The translations under genes and the position numbers were made by a program. The notes under the pieces are model-generated. The model was given only the letters and a program-made list of their open reading frames with translations. It was not told the origin of the DNA and ran no database searches. Positions 20,394-32,308 of a DNA stretch of 64,000 nt are shown in pieces. The number at the start of each line of letters is the position of its first letter. The stretch's first letter is position 1. This DNA comes from Ixodes scapularis (taxonomy: Eukaryota > Arthropoda > Arachnida > Ixodida > Ixodidae), in NCBI RefSeq assembly GCF_016920785.2, contig NW_024609884.1:79636311-79700310 (forward strand), given 5' to 3'.

Positions 20394-22500
20394 TGTCCCT
20401 TCCTGGCAAAAAATGCTCCTGTATAGGAACGCAAAACCTCATTCTACAGCAGAGGCACTGCTCTCCCTCTCTTCGTCGTTCCTCACACACGGCACGGCTC
20501 TCTGTCACTCCCCCCTCCCTTCCCCCCTGTAGGCCGCCGCAGGTCTAACACCTCCTGGATAAGAAAGCCTACGTGCTTTCCTGCTTCACTAACGAAGACC
20601 ACCGTACGCCAGAGATTGGACACGAAACCGGCGTCAGCGTTTGGAGAGGAATCGTGTTCTCATTGATTGGGATTGGACACGAGATCCAACCGAACGCTGA
20701 CGCCGTAGTCGAGTCCAAAGGTTGCCGCCGTCGCTCATAGATGGCGGTAGCTGTCCGGAGTTTTGTGTCGACATTTGTTTGCCCGCGGACACAATACTGG
20801 GGAAATTAGCCCTTAACAGCTCGATAGGGTGGATGCTTGGGCTGGTTGGTAATTCATGCTTGGATTACAGCTCTGCTGCAAACAAAGACAGTCGCGGCAC
20901 CCAGCTTTTGATAGCACTGTCCGCAACTATCGCACAGTACAGCATGCAGGCGCCGCCAAAAGAGCAAACAGACAGGCATTGGAACCGAAAACCGCCAAAG
21001 GAAACGGGCAAACACACTAGGGCGATCGAAAGTCCCCGCATACGAAACCCAATACCCGTCTCGCGAAGAAGGGGGCTGTTCACTTTTCGAAATACGCGCC
21101 CGGGACACCGTATCCGTCCATCGCGAGACCAGTGTGCGCGGTGCAAGATCGATGGCGACGCATCCCACCGTACAGCCCGAGTGCGTCTGCTCGCGATCTG
21201 AAAGCGCCGAGTTTCGACGCAGCGTCGCCGCTACGTAAGACGAGACGGCTGCCACGCCGCCTCTATCGCACGCGAGCGAGCGCAAGGCCTCGCCAGAGTT
21301 CCTTTCTTTAGGCCCTCCACTTCGGCGTGTCCGATAATGAAACTGAGAAGATTCCCGAGATTGCAACTGCACGCTGCAACGTTTTCCTCCGAATCCAAGG
21401 ACCATACAAGCTAGCCGATCTGGTTTTTATTTTTCTCTTTTCTTCATTGTCGTTGTTGCCCGGTGTTCAGTTAAAAAGGGGCAAGACCGCGAGAGAAACG
21501 AAATTATACTTGGATTTCTATTTTCGAAGGCTGCCCGTCGAAGAGGAATGGGATTCAGGTCTCTCGTGGTGCCCAAACAGTGTTGTACACGTTCCTCCAA
21601 AACAGGAATGAAAGCTCGTTCATCGTTCCTTCTCAAGCATGGAACGCGCTCCCGTTCCAAGTTTGAGTGGTGCGAAAGGAACGCGTTCCCGTTACGTTTC
21701 TAAGATGAAACGTGTCGTTACATGCGCGTATTTTAGAAAAATAACGTGCTGGACAATTCGTAGATAAAACAAAAGCGAGCAAGTGAAAATGTGCACGTCG
21801 AACTACATGTCGAGTCGCCACGATCACGTTTGTTCCAATTATTCGTTTTCGACTATATTCGCACACCTCCTGATTCTATGGAGTCACAAAACTCCGGAGA
21901 GCATCTAGAAACCAATCTATAGACGCTTAGCCATTTGATCAGTTAGAATGAGTCAGTATAAACTATGATACCATGCAATAAAAAGCTCATGACGCTTTCA
22001 CCGATCGCCGCCTTTTCGTCGTTATGTTTGTACTAAGTCTGCTTTGTATAAGATCTTGAACCACGCTTAAACTAATCGCGAGTCCCTTTCGAAAGGTCGC
22101 GTTCCGTCGTTCGTCTACCTGAAAATACCGTATCACGATGAAACTGACTCGATTGTACCCAGGGTTTCACCAACACCCGGTGAGCTCGAAAGAATGCCGT
22201 TGCGCTGAATATTACGCCAGCCGCTGATGGCCAGAATGGGTCACGGATTAGGCACGAGCATGCCGCGGTGGGACATCGCGTTCTCACCAATTGAACGTGC
22301 GTTCCAGCCGAACGTTGACGCAGTACTAGTGTCCAATATTCCAGTATGTGCCCCATGCAGTACCTCAGTATAGGGACGTAGAAGAAGCAGCCTTCCTCTC
22401 TGGGTGCTGTTGGATTTGCCCAGGATTTTGAATCTTAGGTAAGAGGGGTGTTAAACTTTATTTCCTTCGGTGTTGGGTCATTATGCGTGTGTCGGTGGCA
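20394..22500. other. Non-coding segment with diverged repeats
   Basis: An inverted pair (CGGCGTCAGCGTTTGG at about 20630, CCGAACGCTGACGCCG at about 20690) lies at 20625-20712, and a related sequence with CCGAACGTTGACGCAG is near 22310. A block of degenerate GGAACGNGTTCC words spans about 21590-21700, similar in style to the GTAAC repeat. The overlapping frames at 20722-21405 are not recognised. Confidence 0.4.
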
Positions 22501-22502
22501 AT

Positions 22503-22607
22503 CAGTTCATCAAACGACGTCTAATCGACAGATCGTTTCATCGACACGCGATGTTTCATGAACAGTGTTTCATCGACAAACCGTTTTATTGACAGCTTAA
22601 GTTAGCT

Positions 22608-22644
<37 letters not shown>

Positions 22645-22956
22645 GTAATAAGCTGCATCACACTGTCGCCGCAAAGCGCCATGTACGGGTTGGCCAAATG
22701 GGTTAACGTTTTTCTAATGAACCGCCGCAGGCTGTCACCGCGAAGGACACAGGCGTGAGGAGGAGGGGAGGGGGAGGGGGGGGGTTAATTTGCGCACCCC
22801 CATGATACGCGCGTGACGAAACGTCCCTACAGCATGCAGTACGCGTAACGAATGTTGATGAAACATTCGTGTCGACGAAACGTGTGTCCATGAAATGTCT
22901 CTCCATGAAATTTGTCCACGAAACGTAATTCCACGAAACTAATTGCGACGAAACGA
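22503..22956. mobile_element. Foldback-type element 1
   Basis: The left block (22503-22596) has repeated GTTTCATCGACA-like units; the right block (about 22810-22956) has the same units inverted, as GACGAAAC, CATGAAAT and CACGAAAC about every 18 bp. Between them are a 32-nt T run and a G-rich patch. Termini made of tandem degenerate short repeats in inverted orientation are the hallmark of foldback elements (Drosophila FB, sea urchin TU). There is no internal gene. Confidence 0.65.
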
Positions 22957-23703
22957 TAGGGACCCGTTTTCGCTTCGGTAGTTCGATACCGGTGCACAGT
23001 CCGCACGCCGTGCATAGTCCGCACGCTTTGCCTAATCCGAACGTAAAAAATTGTCATACGCAGCACACCTTGACAAATGCCTGTTGCATTAGCTCACAAA
23101 GAAGCTTGTATCATACGTAAATCAACATTAATATACTCTGTTATTCATAAAATTCTTCGTGTCTTATCACAATGAACGATCGAGATAAAACGAATCTTTG
23201 TAGAACCCCCCCCCCCCCCCCCCCCCCCCTTGTACATAGTCCGCAGCGGGTAAAGTATCAACTTTTAAACATGTATAGCCCGCAGACTTTAGTCCGGAAA
23301 TTACGATACTTTGCATAAGAAATTCTGGTGGAGGGTTTTCAGACTCAACCTGGGCAAGGGGGAGGTATAGAATATGGAACGCCATAAGACAACTTGAGAA
23401 ATCGATGAAGGGGATATTGTGCAATGGGGGATTTGCATAATTCACTATTGGGAAGCATATCGATTAAATCATTCTGACTCCAATTGAGCGCCGCTTGAGC
23501 ATCGATCATGTCGACACAGCTCGGCCTCGGTATCTCGAGGAATTTAATTCGCACACCCCCGAACCGTGACTTCTGAAAATGGTCCAATAGCGCGCTTGCA
23601 AGTCCCGCAGTGTTGTTGGTCCACGATTTTATGCGGTTGCAATATATTTACAGATATTTCGTTTACATAGCGAGCAAACTTCCGTCAAAGGTCCTCTCTG
23701 TGC
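22957..23703. other. Non-coding segment, no gene seen
   Basis: Contains repeated GTCCGCACG and TAGTCCGCA words at about 22995-23040 and 23228-23245, and a C run at about 23206-23229. No gene recognised. Confidence 0.4.
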
Positions 23704-24621
23704 GGGTCTAGTCAACTTGTCGAAAACCAACCCGTCGAAGGGCAACTCGTCGAAGGGCAATTCGTCGAATATGCCAATTCGTAATAAGCAGCTTGTCGAA
23801 GGGCAGTTTCTCAAAGAGGCCTCTTCGTCGCCACTTTTCTATACATGTGTTTAGCTTTCATATTCTAACACAAACACATATTAGTACTCTGTCATTTTGC
23901 GCACAAAGCATCGTTGATTTTTAGTTTTGCGTACGCTGTAAATTGCGGGCTGTGAGCTGCGTTCCGTATCCTTGCCTCAAAATGACGGCAAGAGCTCCCG
24001 TATCTGTCTACTAGCAACATAATAATGACAAAAACGCTAGGTTAAAACTCTATGTAATGTTGATTTTGCTAGAATATGTTTTTTTCTATGCAGAACACAT
24101 AACATTTCGAATTAAAAACACAAAACGCTTACTAAATTTGGTACGTAATGTTTTATGCGATGAATCGAACGCTCTATTATAGCGACAGACTCAATCAGAA
24201 AGTACGGCGATGAATGCGTAAGCGTGCCTTCAAATGATCTGGCAAATAAAAAGAGGCAGTTCTTGCGAGCAGCGGCGGGGTACGGGATAGGTTGAGGGGC
24301 GCGATAGCGCAGAACATATATTCCCGTGTTTTAACGCGATAGCGTTAAGAAGCTCGTGTCGCAGAAAGGCCGGTGTCGGCGTCGGTGGCGTTTTACCAGG
24401 AACATCCTGATTGGCCGATAGGGTCATGACGTCACAACCACATAACCTCGCGAGGGAATTTCAAACTACCCACAACGCTCACGTGAAACGTGTCGTCACG
24501 CGTGGAAAGAAAGTGATGAAAAACATGCCATGTAATTCGAATTAAAGGTCGCCGCATGTCTTAAATGATTGAACTTTATAAAATAATTCATTCGCCTTGA
24601 AGAGAATTTTGAAGAATTTTA

Positions 24622-24692
24622 GACGGGATTCGAACTCACGACCCTTCGGTTCGCAGAGACTTCTTTTCTTTATTGGCTAGGCCACGCAGAGA
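24622..24692 (-). repeat. tRNA-derived SINE-like segment
   Basis: On the minus strand GCGTGGCCTAGCCAATAAAG resembles a tRNA A box region (as in tRNA-Arg), and 36 nt further GGGTCGTGAGTTCGAATCCC is a good B box with a T-arm. The acceptor stem cannot be closed and the anticodon arm is disrupted, so this is a tRNA-derived SINE head or a tRNA pseudogene rather than a working tRNA gene. tRNA-derived SINEs are known in ticks; I do not assign a family. Confidence 0.5.
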
Positions 24693-25344
24693 CGCTAGCA
24701 CGGCTTGGGAGCGAGCGGGAGTTGATATGTTTAGGTATTAGCGTCCTCCAATTTTTTTCCGAGGATCAAACAGATGAAGTTAGCGCATTGTATTATCTTG
24801 TTCTTCCCTCTTGTCCGTGTCCATAAGCGCGATCATGTTTTCGAAGATTCAGCACCAACTCGCTCAACAGTTAGTATTGATTCTTTTAGCTGAACTACCA
24901 AATCGTCCAGAAATCAGCCCACATTTTGATGACAAAAAACGAATATTGGTGAACACTTACGCACCTTGTAAGGTGAAACACAGCGACAGCTGATGTGTGA
25001 CGTCGGAGCCGTTAAGGTGCCATTTCGGAGCAGATGGACTGAGTAGGGAGTTTTCGTAAACCGCTTTCCTCCGTCTGCTAAGCTATCTACAGCGAAGGTA
25101 CCGCTACTGCGCCTGCGCGCCGCTAGCCCTGACTGAAGAAACCCGGATCTCGTAGCGGGTTGCGGATTGCGTTGCGGGACGCTAGAAACGATCTACAAAA
25201 CCTCTCTAATGAACGCTATAAAGGTGCTAGCGCGCACCATAGAGTTCACATAGGCGTTTCGTATTAAACCGAGTGACACACCGGACGAAAATTCCATAGT
25301 GTTTTGGAAACATTGAGGGTGTATTAAGTAGAGAGCATTTCGTG

Positions 25345-25590
25345 AACCCGTTAAACAATTTTATTGGACACAAAACCAGGATTGCCTTCCGGTAAATGGA
25401 GAACACTTCGAAAATCGCGTGCCTAAGTTTAAAATCCAGGGAACGACGAAACTATATGTGTAGGCATGAACCGTTCCCTGTCGTTGGTGTGGCTGCCTGA
25501 ACGTTTTATGCAATGTTATTGGACACAAACTTACACCGCCTTGTGGTCACTGAAGAACACTTCCGAAATCGCGTTCTCTAGTTTCAAGCA
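25345..25590 (+). repeat. Diverged tandem duplication, two units
   Basis: Two units about 150 bp apart share TTATTGGACACAAA, then GAACACTTCGAAAATCGCGT versus GAACACTTCCGAAATCGCGT, then TAGTTT or AAGTTT. It lies inside foldback-type element 2 and has no open frame. Confidence 0.55.
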
Positions 25591-26550
25591 TGTAGCTCCA
25601 CGTAATTTCACGCCCGTGGTTTCGCCGGCTTAACGCCCACCTATACCCGTTTTTACCTCAAGAAAAACGCGAGTTTTGCGCATTTTTCATACGCGGCGCG
25701 AAGTAGTTCTTCGAGATTTGGTTGTCGGAGGAAAAAGCGATGCTTTGGGCGTTTGTAATGTGTACGCCTCGATAAGATAACATATATCTGATCTAAAATG
25801 CACTCACTTATATCTTAATTATCCACATAAAGGGGGAAATCAGTAATCCTCCGCGAGGAGCCGGACTTTCTTTACTACGGTTCTTGAGGTGGAAACAGGT
25901 ACTTTAGCTTTATTTGTCTTATAGCCCGAGAACCTTCCAGGCATAATTGGCGAAAGCACTTTGTTTTTACCGCTTACATTATCGGCAGTCTCATGTTTAT
26001 GTTTCTACGTGCCGTCATGGTGTAACATGACGACGTATTGTCACGTGACGTCACGACATCACGCGGCTCACGGTATCACCTGACGTCATTAAGTCGCCTG
26101 GCGTCACTGTGCGACGTGACTTGACACGACAATGGCACGTCATGGTGCCAGCTGACGCCAGGTAACAGGTGACGTGATTCGCAGCGTGAGTGGTGTCGAG
26201 CGGCGTGACATCAATATGGAATCGTTTGGCGGAGTGTCGAAAATGGCCCGCGTCGATATGGAGCGCGGTCGACGGCGCGAAATCCGCGAAATGTCCCAAT
26301 AACTAATATCGCAGTGAAAAAAAAAAAAAAATGGCAAAAAAAATTTAAAGCGAAGGACGACAAGGAAACAAACATTTTCCTTCGAACTCTCTTACGTCGA
26401 TTCGACGAACTGCCATTCGACAGGTTGCCCCCTTGGGCGAGTTTCCCTTTCTGCAAACTGGCATATGGCGAGTTGGCGTATTCGACATTGAAATTCGCCT
26501 TTGACGAATAGGCCCTCGACGAATTGACTTTCGACGAGTTGTCCAGATCC

Positions 26551-27192
26551 CACTCTATGCTCCAGTTTCGAGCTAAATTCCCACTTTCACAAGAAACAGA
26601 ACGTATCCATTGAGCTGTAACTATTTATAGATTTTTAAATGAGGTAATCGTACGCAGTTTCATGGAGCGTTACAGTAGAGTACTTGAAAACGACATTCAA
26701 AATCTTGCTATACAAAGATTGGTGCTAAGAGGTCGAGAGGCTTTCACAAGTTCTGGCGATTAAAGAGAACCATTTTTTTTTTTCCCTGGCTATTCTTGCA
26801 CGAAGAACCGTTTAGCTCCTGCTAGAATGCCTCCTGCTTTCCTCACGATCTCTCTTTTTCTCTAAAGGACACATAAACCAAAAAACAAAACTGAATGCAC
26901 CCGTACGCCAGGGTGAGGTCATCGCTATAAGCAAGCGCAATTTCATCTGCACAATTCTAAAAAAAAAAAAAAAAAAAAAAGGAAAGAAAAGAAAATTTAT
27001 CTGGAAAAATTTGTGCGGTATGGTCGAGCACATCTTTTGTGCAACGCGCCCTTATGCAATGAGATCACCTTTGGGATCAATTAAAACGAGTTCCTCTGAT
27101 CTCCGTAATGAAGAACGTGGTTAAGTTACTTTCGCCGAGAAAAAAGAAAAAGAAATACAGTAGGATTTTCTCGCACTACCTCCTCCTCGGCT
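26551..27192. other. Non-coding segment, no gene seen
   Basis: AT-leaning DNA with an A run at about 26960-26980. Nothing recognised. Confidence 0.4.
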
Positions 27193-27995
27193 CTAGCTCA
27201 CTCGGGTGGGAAAAAAAAGAAAAAGAAAGAAAACAAAAATAAGAAAAGTTACCCAATGGAAGGAATATAAAGCGGAGGCAGTTGCTCGTCGTTGACGCTT
27301 CTTCCCGTTGTTGCCCTCAACGCCGTTATTGTGCGGCATCTCACCATCCAGATGTGAGGGCGCGTCGAGCTCGAGGAGGCTTCTGTAGGCGGGGTGCTCT
27401 CCGCGCCCGTAAATCACCACGAGGCAGCACGGGCTTAAAGGCTTCCTTCGCAGGCACGCGTCGGGCTTTGCATCGCCGCCCGGAATGTCGCGGGGGTGGC
27501 GACGATTCGCGGTGTCTTCCTTCCTTCCCTCGACGATGTTCGCGCTGCGCCCGCAAGAAAACAACAGCGCGGCCATAAGGCGAGCAGCGCTCCCTTTTTC
27601 TCTTCCGCCGTTGTTCTTCGAGGCAGAAACACGGACGCGACAATAAGAACCTTGTCTCTTGGTTCGTTTATTTGCACGGCATTCTGAACAAAAGAAAACA
27701 AGCACAACGCGGGTAAAGGGGAGGAAGTCGCGGCGCTGAACTGGTGCCGTACATATACATACAAGCTCTCTACGTCTACGCGTGCGAACGAATTGCTGTA
27801 CTAGCGGCGCCAGTTTCGTTTTCAGCGATATTGGCGACTTTTTGGAGAGTTCGAGCCCCGCCACGGTCATTTCGAATCGTGGCCTCTCAGCGAAATGCCA
27901 TTCGGGAGAGTGGGCAGTTTGCCATCAAGACTCCGAGCGTTTTCTGCACTCGGGATACGCTGCTTCGCGCCTATTCACTGACTCAAAGTTTTCGC

Positions 27996-28042
<47 letters not shown>

Positions 28043-28660
28043 GCAGCGGGGTCATTACAATTACGGTCGCCTAACCTCGAGAAGAAACCGAAAAGAAAAA
28101 AAAAAGAAAAAGAAATGGACCTTGGCTTCCAAAGAGTGCGCAATATCACCGAAAATGCAGGCTATTGCCGAAAATAAATGAATAAATAAACAAAAGAGAT
28201 ACCGGGCTTCCTGGTCGTTCGCATTGGAATTCATCGGAAAACACCTCTCACCCGCTTTTCTCATTATTGCGATAGTTGTCAAAATAGTAAGAGTGCTCAC
28301 TTAAAACACACACACACACGCACACACACACACACACAACAGCGATATTTTTTTTTTTCATTCTTGATGGGTTCAGACTCGAGAGCGACAATCCCTAGCG
28401 CGTAGAGGATGGGGCTCGGGCGCCGGGTTCTCCGGGAGGGTTCACGACCCGGGGACGACCCTAGCGGGGAGCTTCTTTTCTGGCCGAGTGACGGGACCCC
28501 GGGGAATCCTCCGGCGGACCGCGTGCGCAGCCGGAATGCCGTAAATTGCCTCTCGGTGCGCCGGGAGCGGGCCCAGGGCCTGCGGAGTGTGAAAACGCCG
28601 CAATACTCCTCCACCAACTCTTGCTTCTTTCTTGCTTTCTTTCTTTCTCACGTGCACGAG
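27193..28660. other. GC-rich block, no gene recognised
   Basis: 27290-27660 is CpG-rich and open in several frames on both strands, which argues against any one being real. A 42-nt A run is at 27999-28040, a (CA)n tract at about 28305-28339 and a GC-rich patch at 28400-28600. Confidence 0.4.
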
Positions 28661-28858
28661 CAGCAGGCAGGAGAGCAGCCGACTGGAAAACGTCTTTTCT
28701 TCTTCTTCTTCTTTTTTTTTTTGTTGCTCTTTTTATGCCGGAAATACCTTAAGACCTTCAGTGTACACCAGTCGCAGACTGTACCGCCGCTGGCACTTTC
28801 ATTGCCTCGGAAGCTGAGATGCGTTCGTTAAGGCAAATGCCCAAAAACAATTCCGCCC

Positions 28859-28889
<31 letters not shown>

Positions 28890-31156
28890 GCAAAAAAAAA
28901 AAAAAAAGAAAGGTTATGTTTACGCTAGATATACGCATTTGAACGGAATGTTTCCTATTTCTGCGCGGTGCAACTTCAGAATGGAAGGGGTCGCGTGACG
29001 CACCCAGAAAACGAAAGGAAAGTGAAGGGATCTTAGAATAGCATGAAAAATTGGCCAAGTCCTCCTCTCAGCTTTGTTCCGTATGTAAGAGGCGGAAATA
29101 GAAACCCAGCGTGACACCAAACCGGATAGAGCGTGCGCAGATTATTTACCAAGTATAGCGAAACCTTTTCGTGTGATCCCATGATCTTCCGCAAGCAGTT
29201 CAGTGGCACAAAATATTAAAATGTAGCTTTGAGCAAACCTGCACTGTCCGAGCATGTAGATAATTTTTGATTAGAGGCACGAGGGATTGATTTCTGCAAT
29301 TTGTCTCCCACGCTTGAGCATACCACGCGAATGTCCCCAGAGAGTACGACGTACCGCGAAATTACACACCATTTCTATAATTTAAAGAGTAGTTTAACTG
29401 CGCAAAAAAATAATAATAATAAACGTGCGCGAGTAGGTTGCCTCTAGAACGCTAGAGGTTGCACAAGGGAAGGCTTCATTGCAGCCTAAATTTCATCCGT
29501 TTGCTCTCAATCGCGAATTACAAAAGAAAAAAAAAAATCTGCAAGAGGCGAGTACCGCTATACCCCGTCCATTTCCTATGCTTTGAACAACGTAAGAACC
29601 TGCACGTGCATTAGTATTCATCGCCTTCTGTTGTTTATGTCTACTTCCGAAGCTGCTCCTTTCAGCCTCCTATTTCACTTTTCAACAAATGGGTGTAAAT
29701 AACATAATAAAAGCCTTGCAAAAAAAAAAAAAAAGAAGAGACATTGTTGACGCGAGTGACTTTTTGCCGTTTGCTTCCAGGCGAGCAACGAAAGCAGGCA
29801 GCACCGAATCGGCTTGTGTATCTCTCTGCCTACGGCTGCTGCCGAGTATCCGTTAGCCGTGCCTCGCACAAGAAGAAAGAGTCGACCGTGATAAGAAGGA
29901 CAGCAGGGGATACTATCGACTTCCGGGCCATTCTGATGGGCGTCTACATTGACCGAAAAAAGCCCCTTCCGAAGACCGCGAGGACGATCGCGGACCAGAG
30001 CCGTATTTTGGCGCCCTCGTCAGCGAGACCATCCCCACGCCTTTCCGGGGGCATCGATTGGGCAACGACAACAGGAAGACAGACGCTGGCGAAAAAGCCA
30101 TCGGCCACTAAAAAGAACGAAGAGAGAAACACCCTCCCTCCTCTTACCCCGGCTCATCGTCTGCTCCGTAGACTGGGCACAACACCAAACATCCGGCTGG
30201 CGCGCAAACACGTTTGAAAATTACGTTATTTCAGCAATATCAGGCCGCAAAGTCGCTGATATAGATGTGCAAGTTATCGTACATTGTTATATTCGATAAA
30301 GATACTAACAAAGCACCATCCTGCACTCACCTGCGTCGCAAGTAAAAAAAGAAAAGTGAATACAACCCTGCAAACAGTGTGGTCGGTCTCTGGTATCCGG
30401 CAAAAAGTGAATGAGGTTCGTGCAAGGTAGTGTTCGCACTGATTTATGACTTTAGCAAAACTATTTGTGGGATGTCTAAATTAACAAAAATAAAATAAAA
30501 CGTACTAATTATAAAACAACAACCGTGTGATGTTTTTCTAAGGAGCAACGAATCCATACAAAATTCATTACCTGGAGGCCTTGGAAATGAACACATTAGA
30601 AGGCTTATATTGTTGCAGATATTTGTAGTGGTCCATTTGTTACCAAAATAACTTTTTGTTATGTTTACGCGTAGGTGGTGCTTGGAAAGCGACTAAGGTG
30701 TGTGCAATTATTTCAATGCACCATACAAAATTCAATGATGCGGGTGCCGTGGTTTGTGCAAAAGTCGTTTTTCTTATTCATAAGAAATGAAAAAAAAACA
30801 AAAAAACAGGTAACTTCGATGTGAAGACGCTAACTCCATCACAATTGACTGGGAGCACGTAAGAAGAACCGCCGGAATAAGAACATTTTGACGTTGGCAT
30901 GGCGCTTCACAAACACTAAGCGAGTAATTTTTTTTTTTCGAGACTCAGTATTGTACAACCAAGATAATGTTTTCTGCTGACGCATTTGACGCAGCGGTTG
31001 AGGGTACTGGTGGACGTAATAGCTATCGAAGCAACCGAACGAAGATACGCAACATCGATGATTTACTGAAATAAATCAACAGAGCAAAGCAGACTTGGAG
31101 TATCCATAAACGTTCTAGAAACGCGAACCGCTTCCTAGCGGTAGCAGCGAGCGAGC
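28661..31156. other. Non-coding segment, no gene seen
   Basis: Contains a C run, a CA repeat and an A run in succession at about 28854-28906, and otherwise ordinary AT-leaning sequence. No motif recognised. Confidence 0.4.
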
Positions 31157-32308
31157 GTGAGTTGTTCGGTGCAGTCAACGCGCCCATGCCTATGCCCCGA
31201 GGAGAGCAAGCGCAAGCAGCCACCTTCTTCCGGACCATTGCCTCGCTGCCACCGCTCAATGTTGGCTCCGGTTGATAGTTGGCCCTCTCTTCAGGCAATC
31301 GCGCAGCTTTTTCATCGGGCCCCCAAGTTTCGCGACCGCTTCCCTGCAGTCGCTCCGTCTCCCTTGCCGGGCAAGAGTACGGCGGACACTGCCAACTCCC
31401 GCGCAGCCAATCCGTCAACGATAGCGCGTAGTACTAGACGTAAGAAGAGCGGGTACAGCGATACACGGAGCGCATTGTCACGTGGTCTGCTCGCCCAGAC
31501 GTTCGACTGGCCCCTAGCCCTTGTCGTGGTCCAAGTTGCGCCGCAAAAGGAGCTATGTGGCCGCTCTGGATGTGTCACGCCGGAATCGAATGCTGCTGCT
31601 TCGGGAGACGAGGGAGCGAGGCCACGAAGAGAGGACAGTCGCCGGACTCGTCTTGCTGGGGCTTTTAGGAAGGGCCGTCTGTTGCGTCAAGATGCCCTGG
31701 AGCTTCATCTGGACGCCCATTCATTTGCCCGGCGTTTCTCAAAGAGAGGCCGGAAACGAAGTGGCGGGCTCCTCCCGGGTCCGTCCTTTCGAGTCCGTTT
31801 CTCGGCTCGCTTCGCCAGTTCCCGACGAAGCAGCATTCAGAGACTCTGGGGAGGTCAGATCGTCGGCGCGGGGCCCCGCTCGTTCCCCAAAAGACGGGCT
31901 GCCACGCCGAAGCCCCGCCAGGAATGTACGGACTTCCTCCGAGTAATCAAAGTTGTCTCGGCGCGCAGGGAGGGTTATCCGGCGCACTATCCGGAAAGGA
32001 TGATGAAAATGTGCGCGCGCCTTTCGTGGTTTTCTTTAGCGAATCGGTTTGGCTTTCGCGTAAAATGGCGTACGCGTCTTGTTTTCCGTGATGGAAGCAA
32101 AGAGCCAGACTCCGCGATACGTAAGAAGGAAGCACGGAGAATGAACGAGGCGGCTAAGAAAAACGCACGGACCCCCCAAAACACATGCCCGAGCTGGAAC
32201 ACTGAACGTGATCTTCCTTTGCGCAGAAGCAGCCATTTTTTCCACATCGTTATGTGTTTAGGAATTTCATTAAGAGGCTCAGCGTCGCCAACTCCCTTTT
32301 CCGGATGA
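31157..32308 (+). other. Long open frame in CpG-rich DNA, doubtful
   Basis: 383 codons remain open on the plus strand, the longest frame here apart from LINE and tincar. The predicted product is Arg-, Ser- and Ala-rich, without domain, signal peptide or repeat that I recognise. Other frames of 88-141 codons overlap it on both strands, as expected where GC content makes stop codons rare. I regard it as probably non-coding, with a small chance of an exon or 5' UTR of a neighbouring gene. Confidence 0.15.

Larger units (their letters stand above)
23704..26550. mobile_element. Foldback-type element 2, 2.85 kb
   Basis: The left terminus (23704-23825) is built from units like CAACTCGTCGAAGGG about every 18 bp. 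The right terminus (about 26390-26550) has the same units inverted (TTCGACGAGTTG, CGACGAATTG). The outermost ends align as GGGTCTAGTCAACTTGTCG and GGATCTGGACAACTCGTCG. Flanks CTCTGTGC and CTCTATGC may be an aged target duplication. The interior carries a tRNA-like segment and diverged repeats but no transposase frame. Translated terminal repeats give FDELPFDELPFD-type peptides, an artefact of the repeat. Confidence 0.68.

Noticed and set aside
23740..23800. CRISPR-like array from regular 18-bp repeats
   Set aside because: Units are degenerate, directly adjacent without unique spacers, and mirrored at 26.4-26.5 kb, so they are transposon termini.
27193..27870. 225-codon minus-strand frame
   Set aside because: Four further frames of about 100 codons overlap it, which indicates stop-poor composition rather than coding selection.
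31157..32308. 383-codon plus-strand open frame as a gene
   Set aside because: It is Arg/Ser/Ala-rich without recognisable domain, and several other frames overlap it in the same CpG-rich block. Kept only as a doubtful feature.
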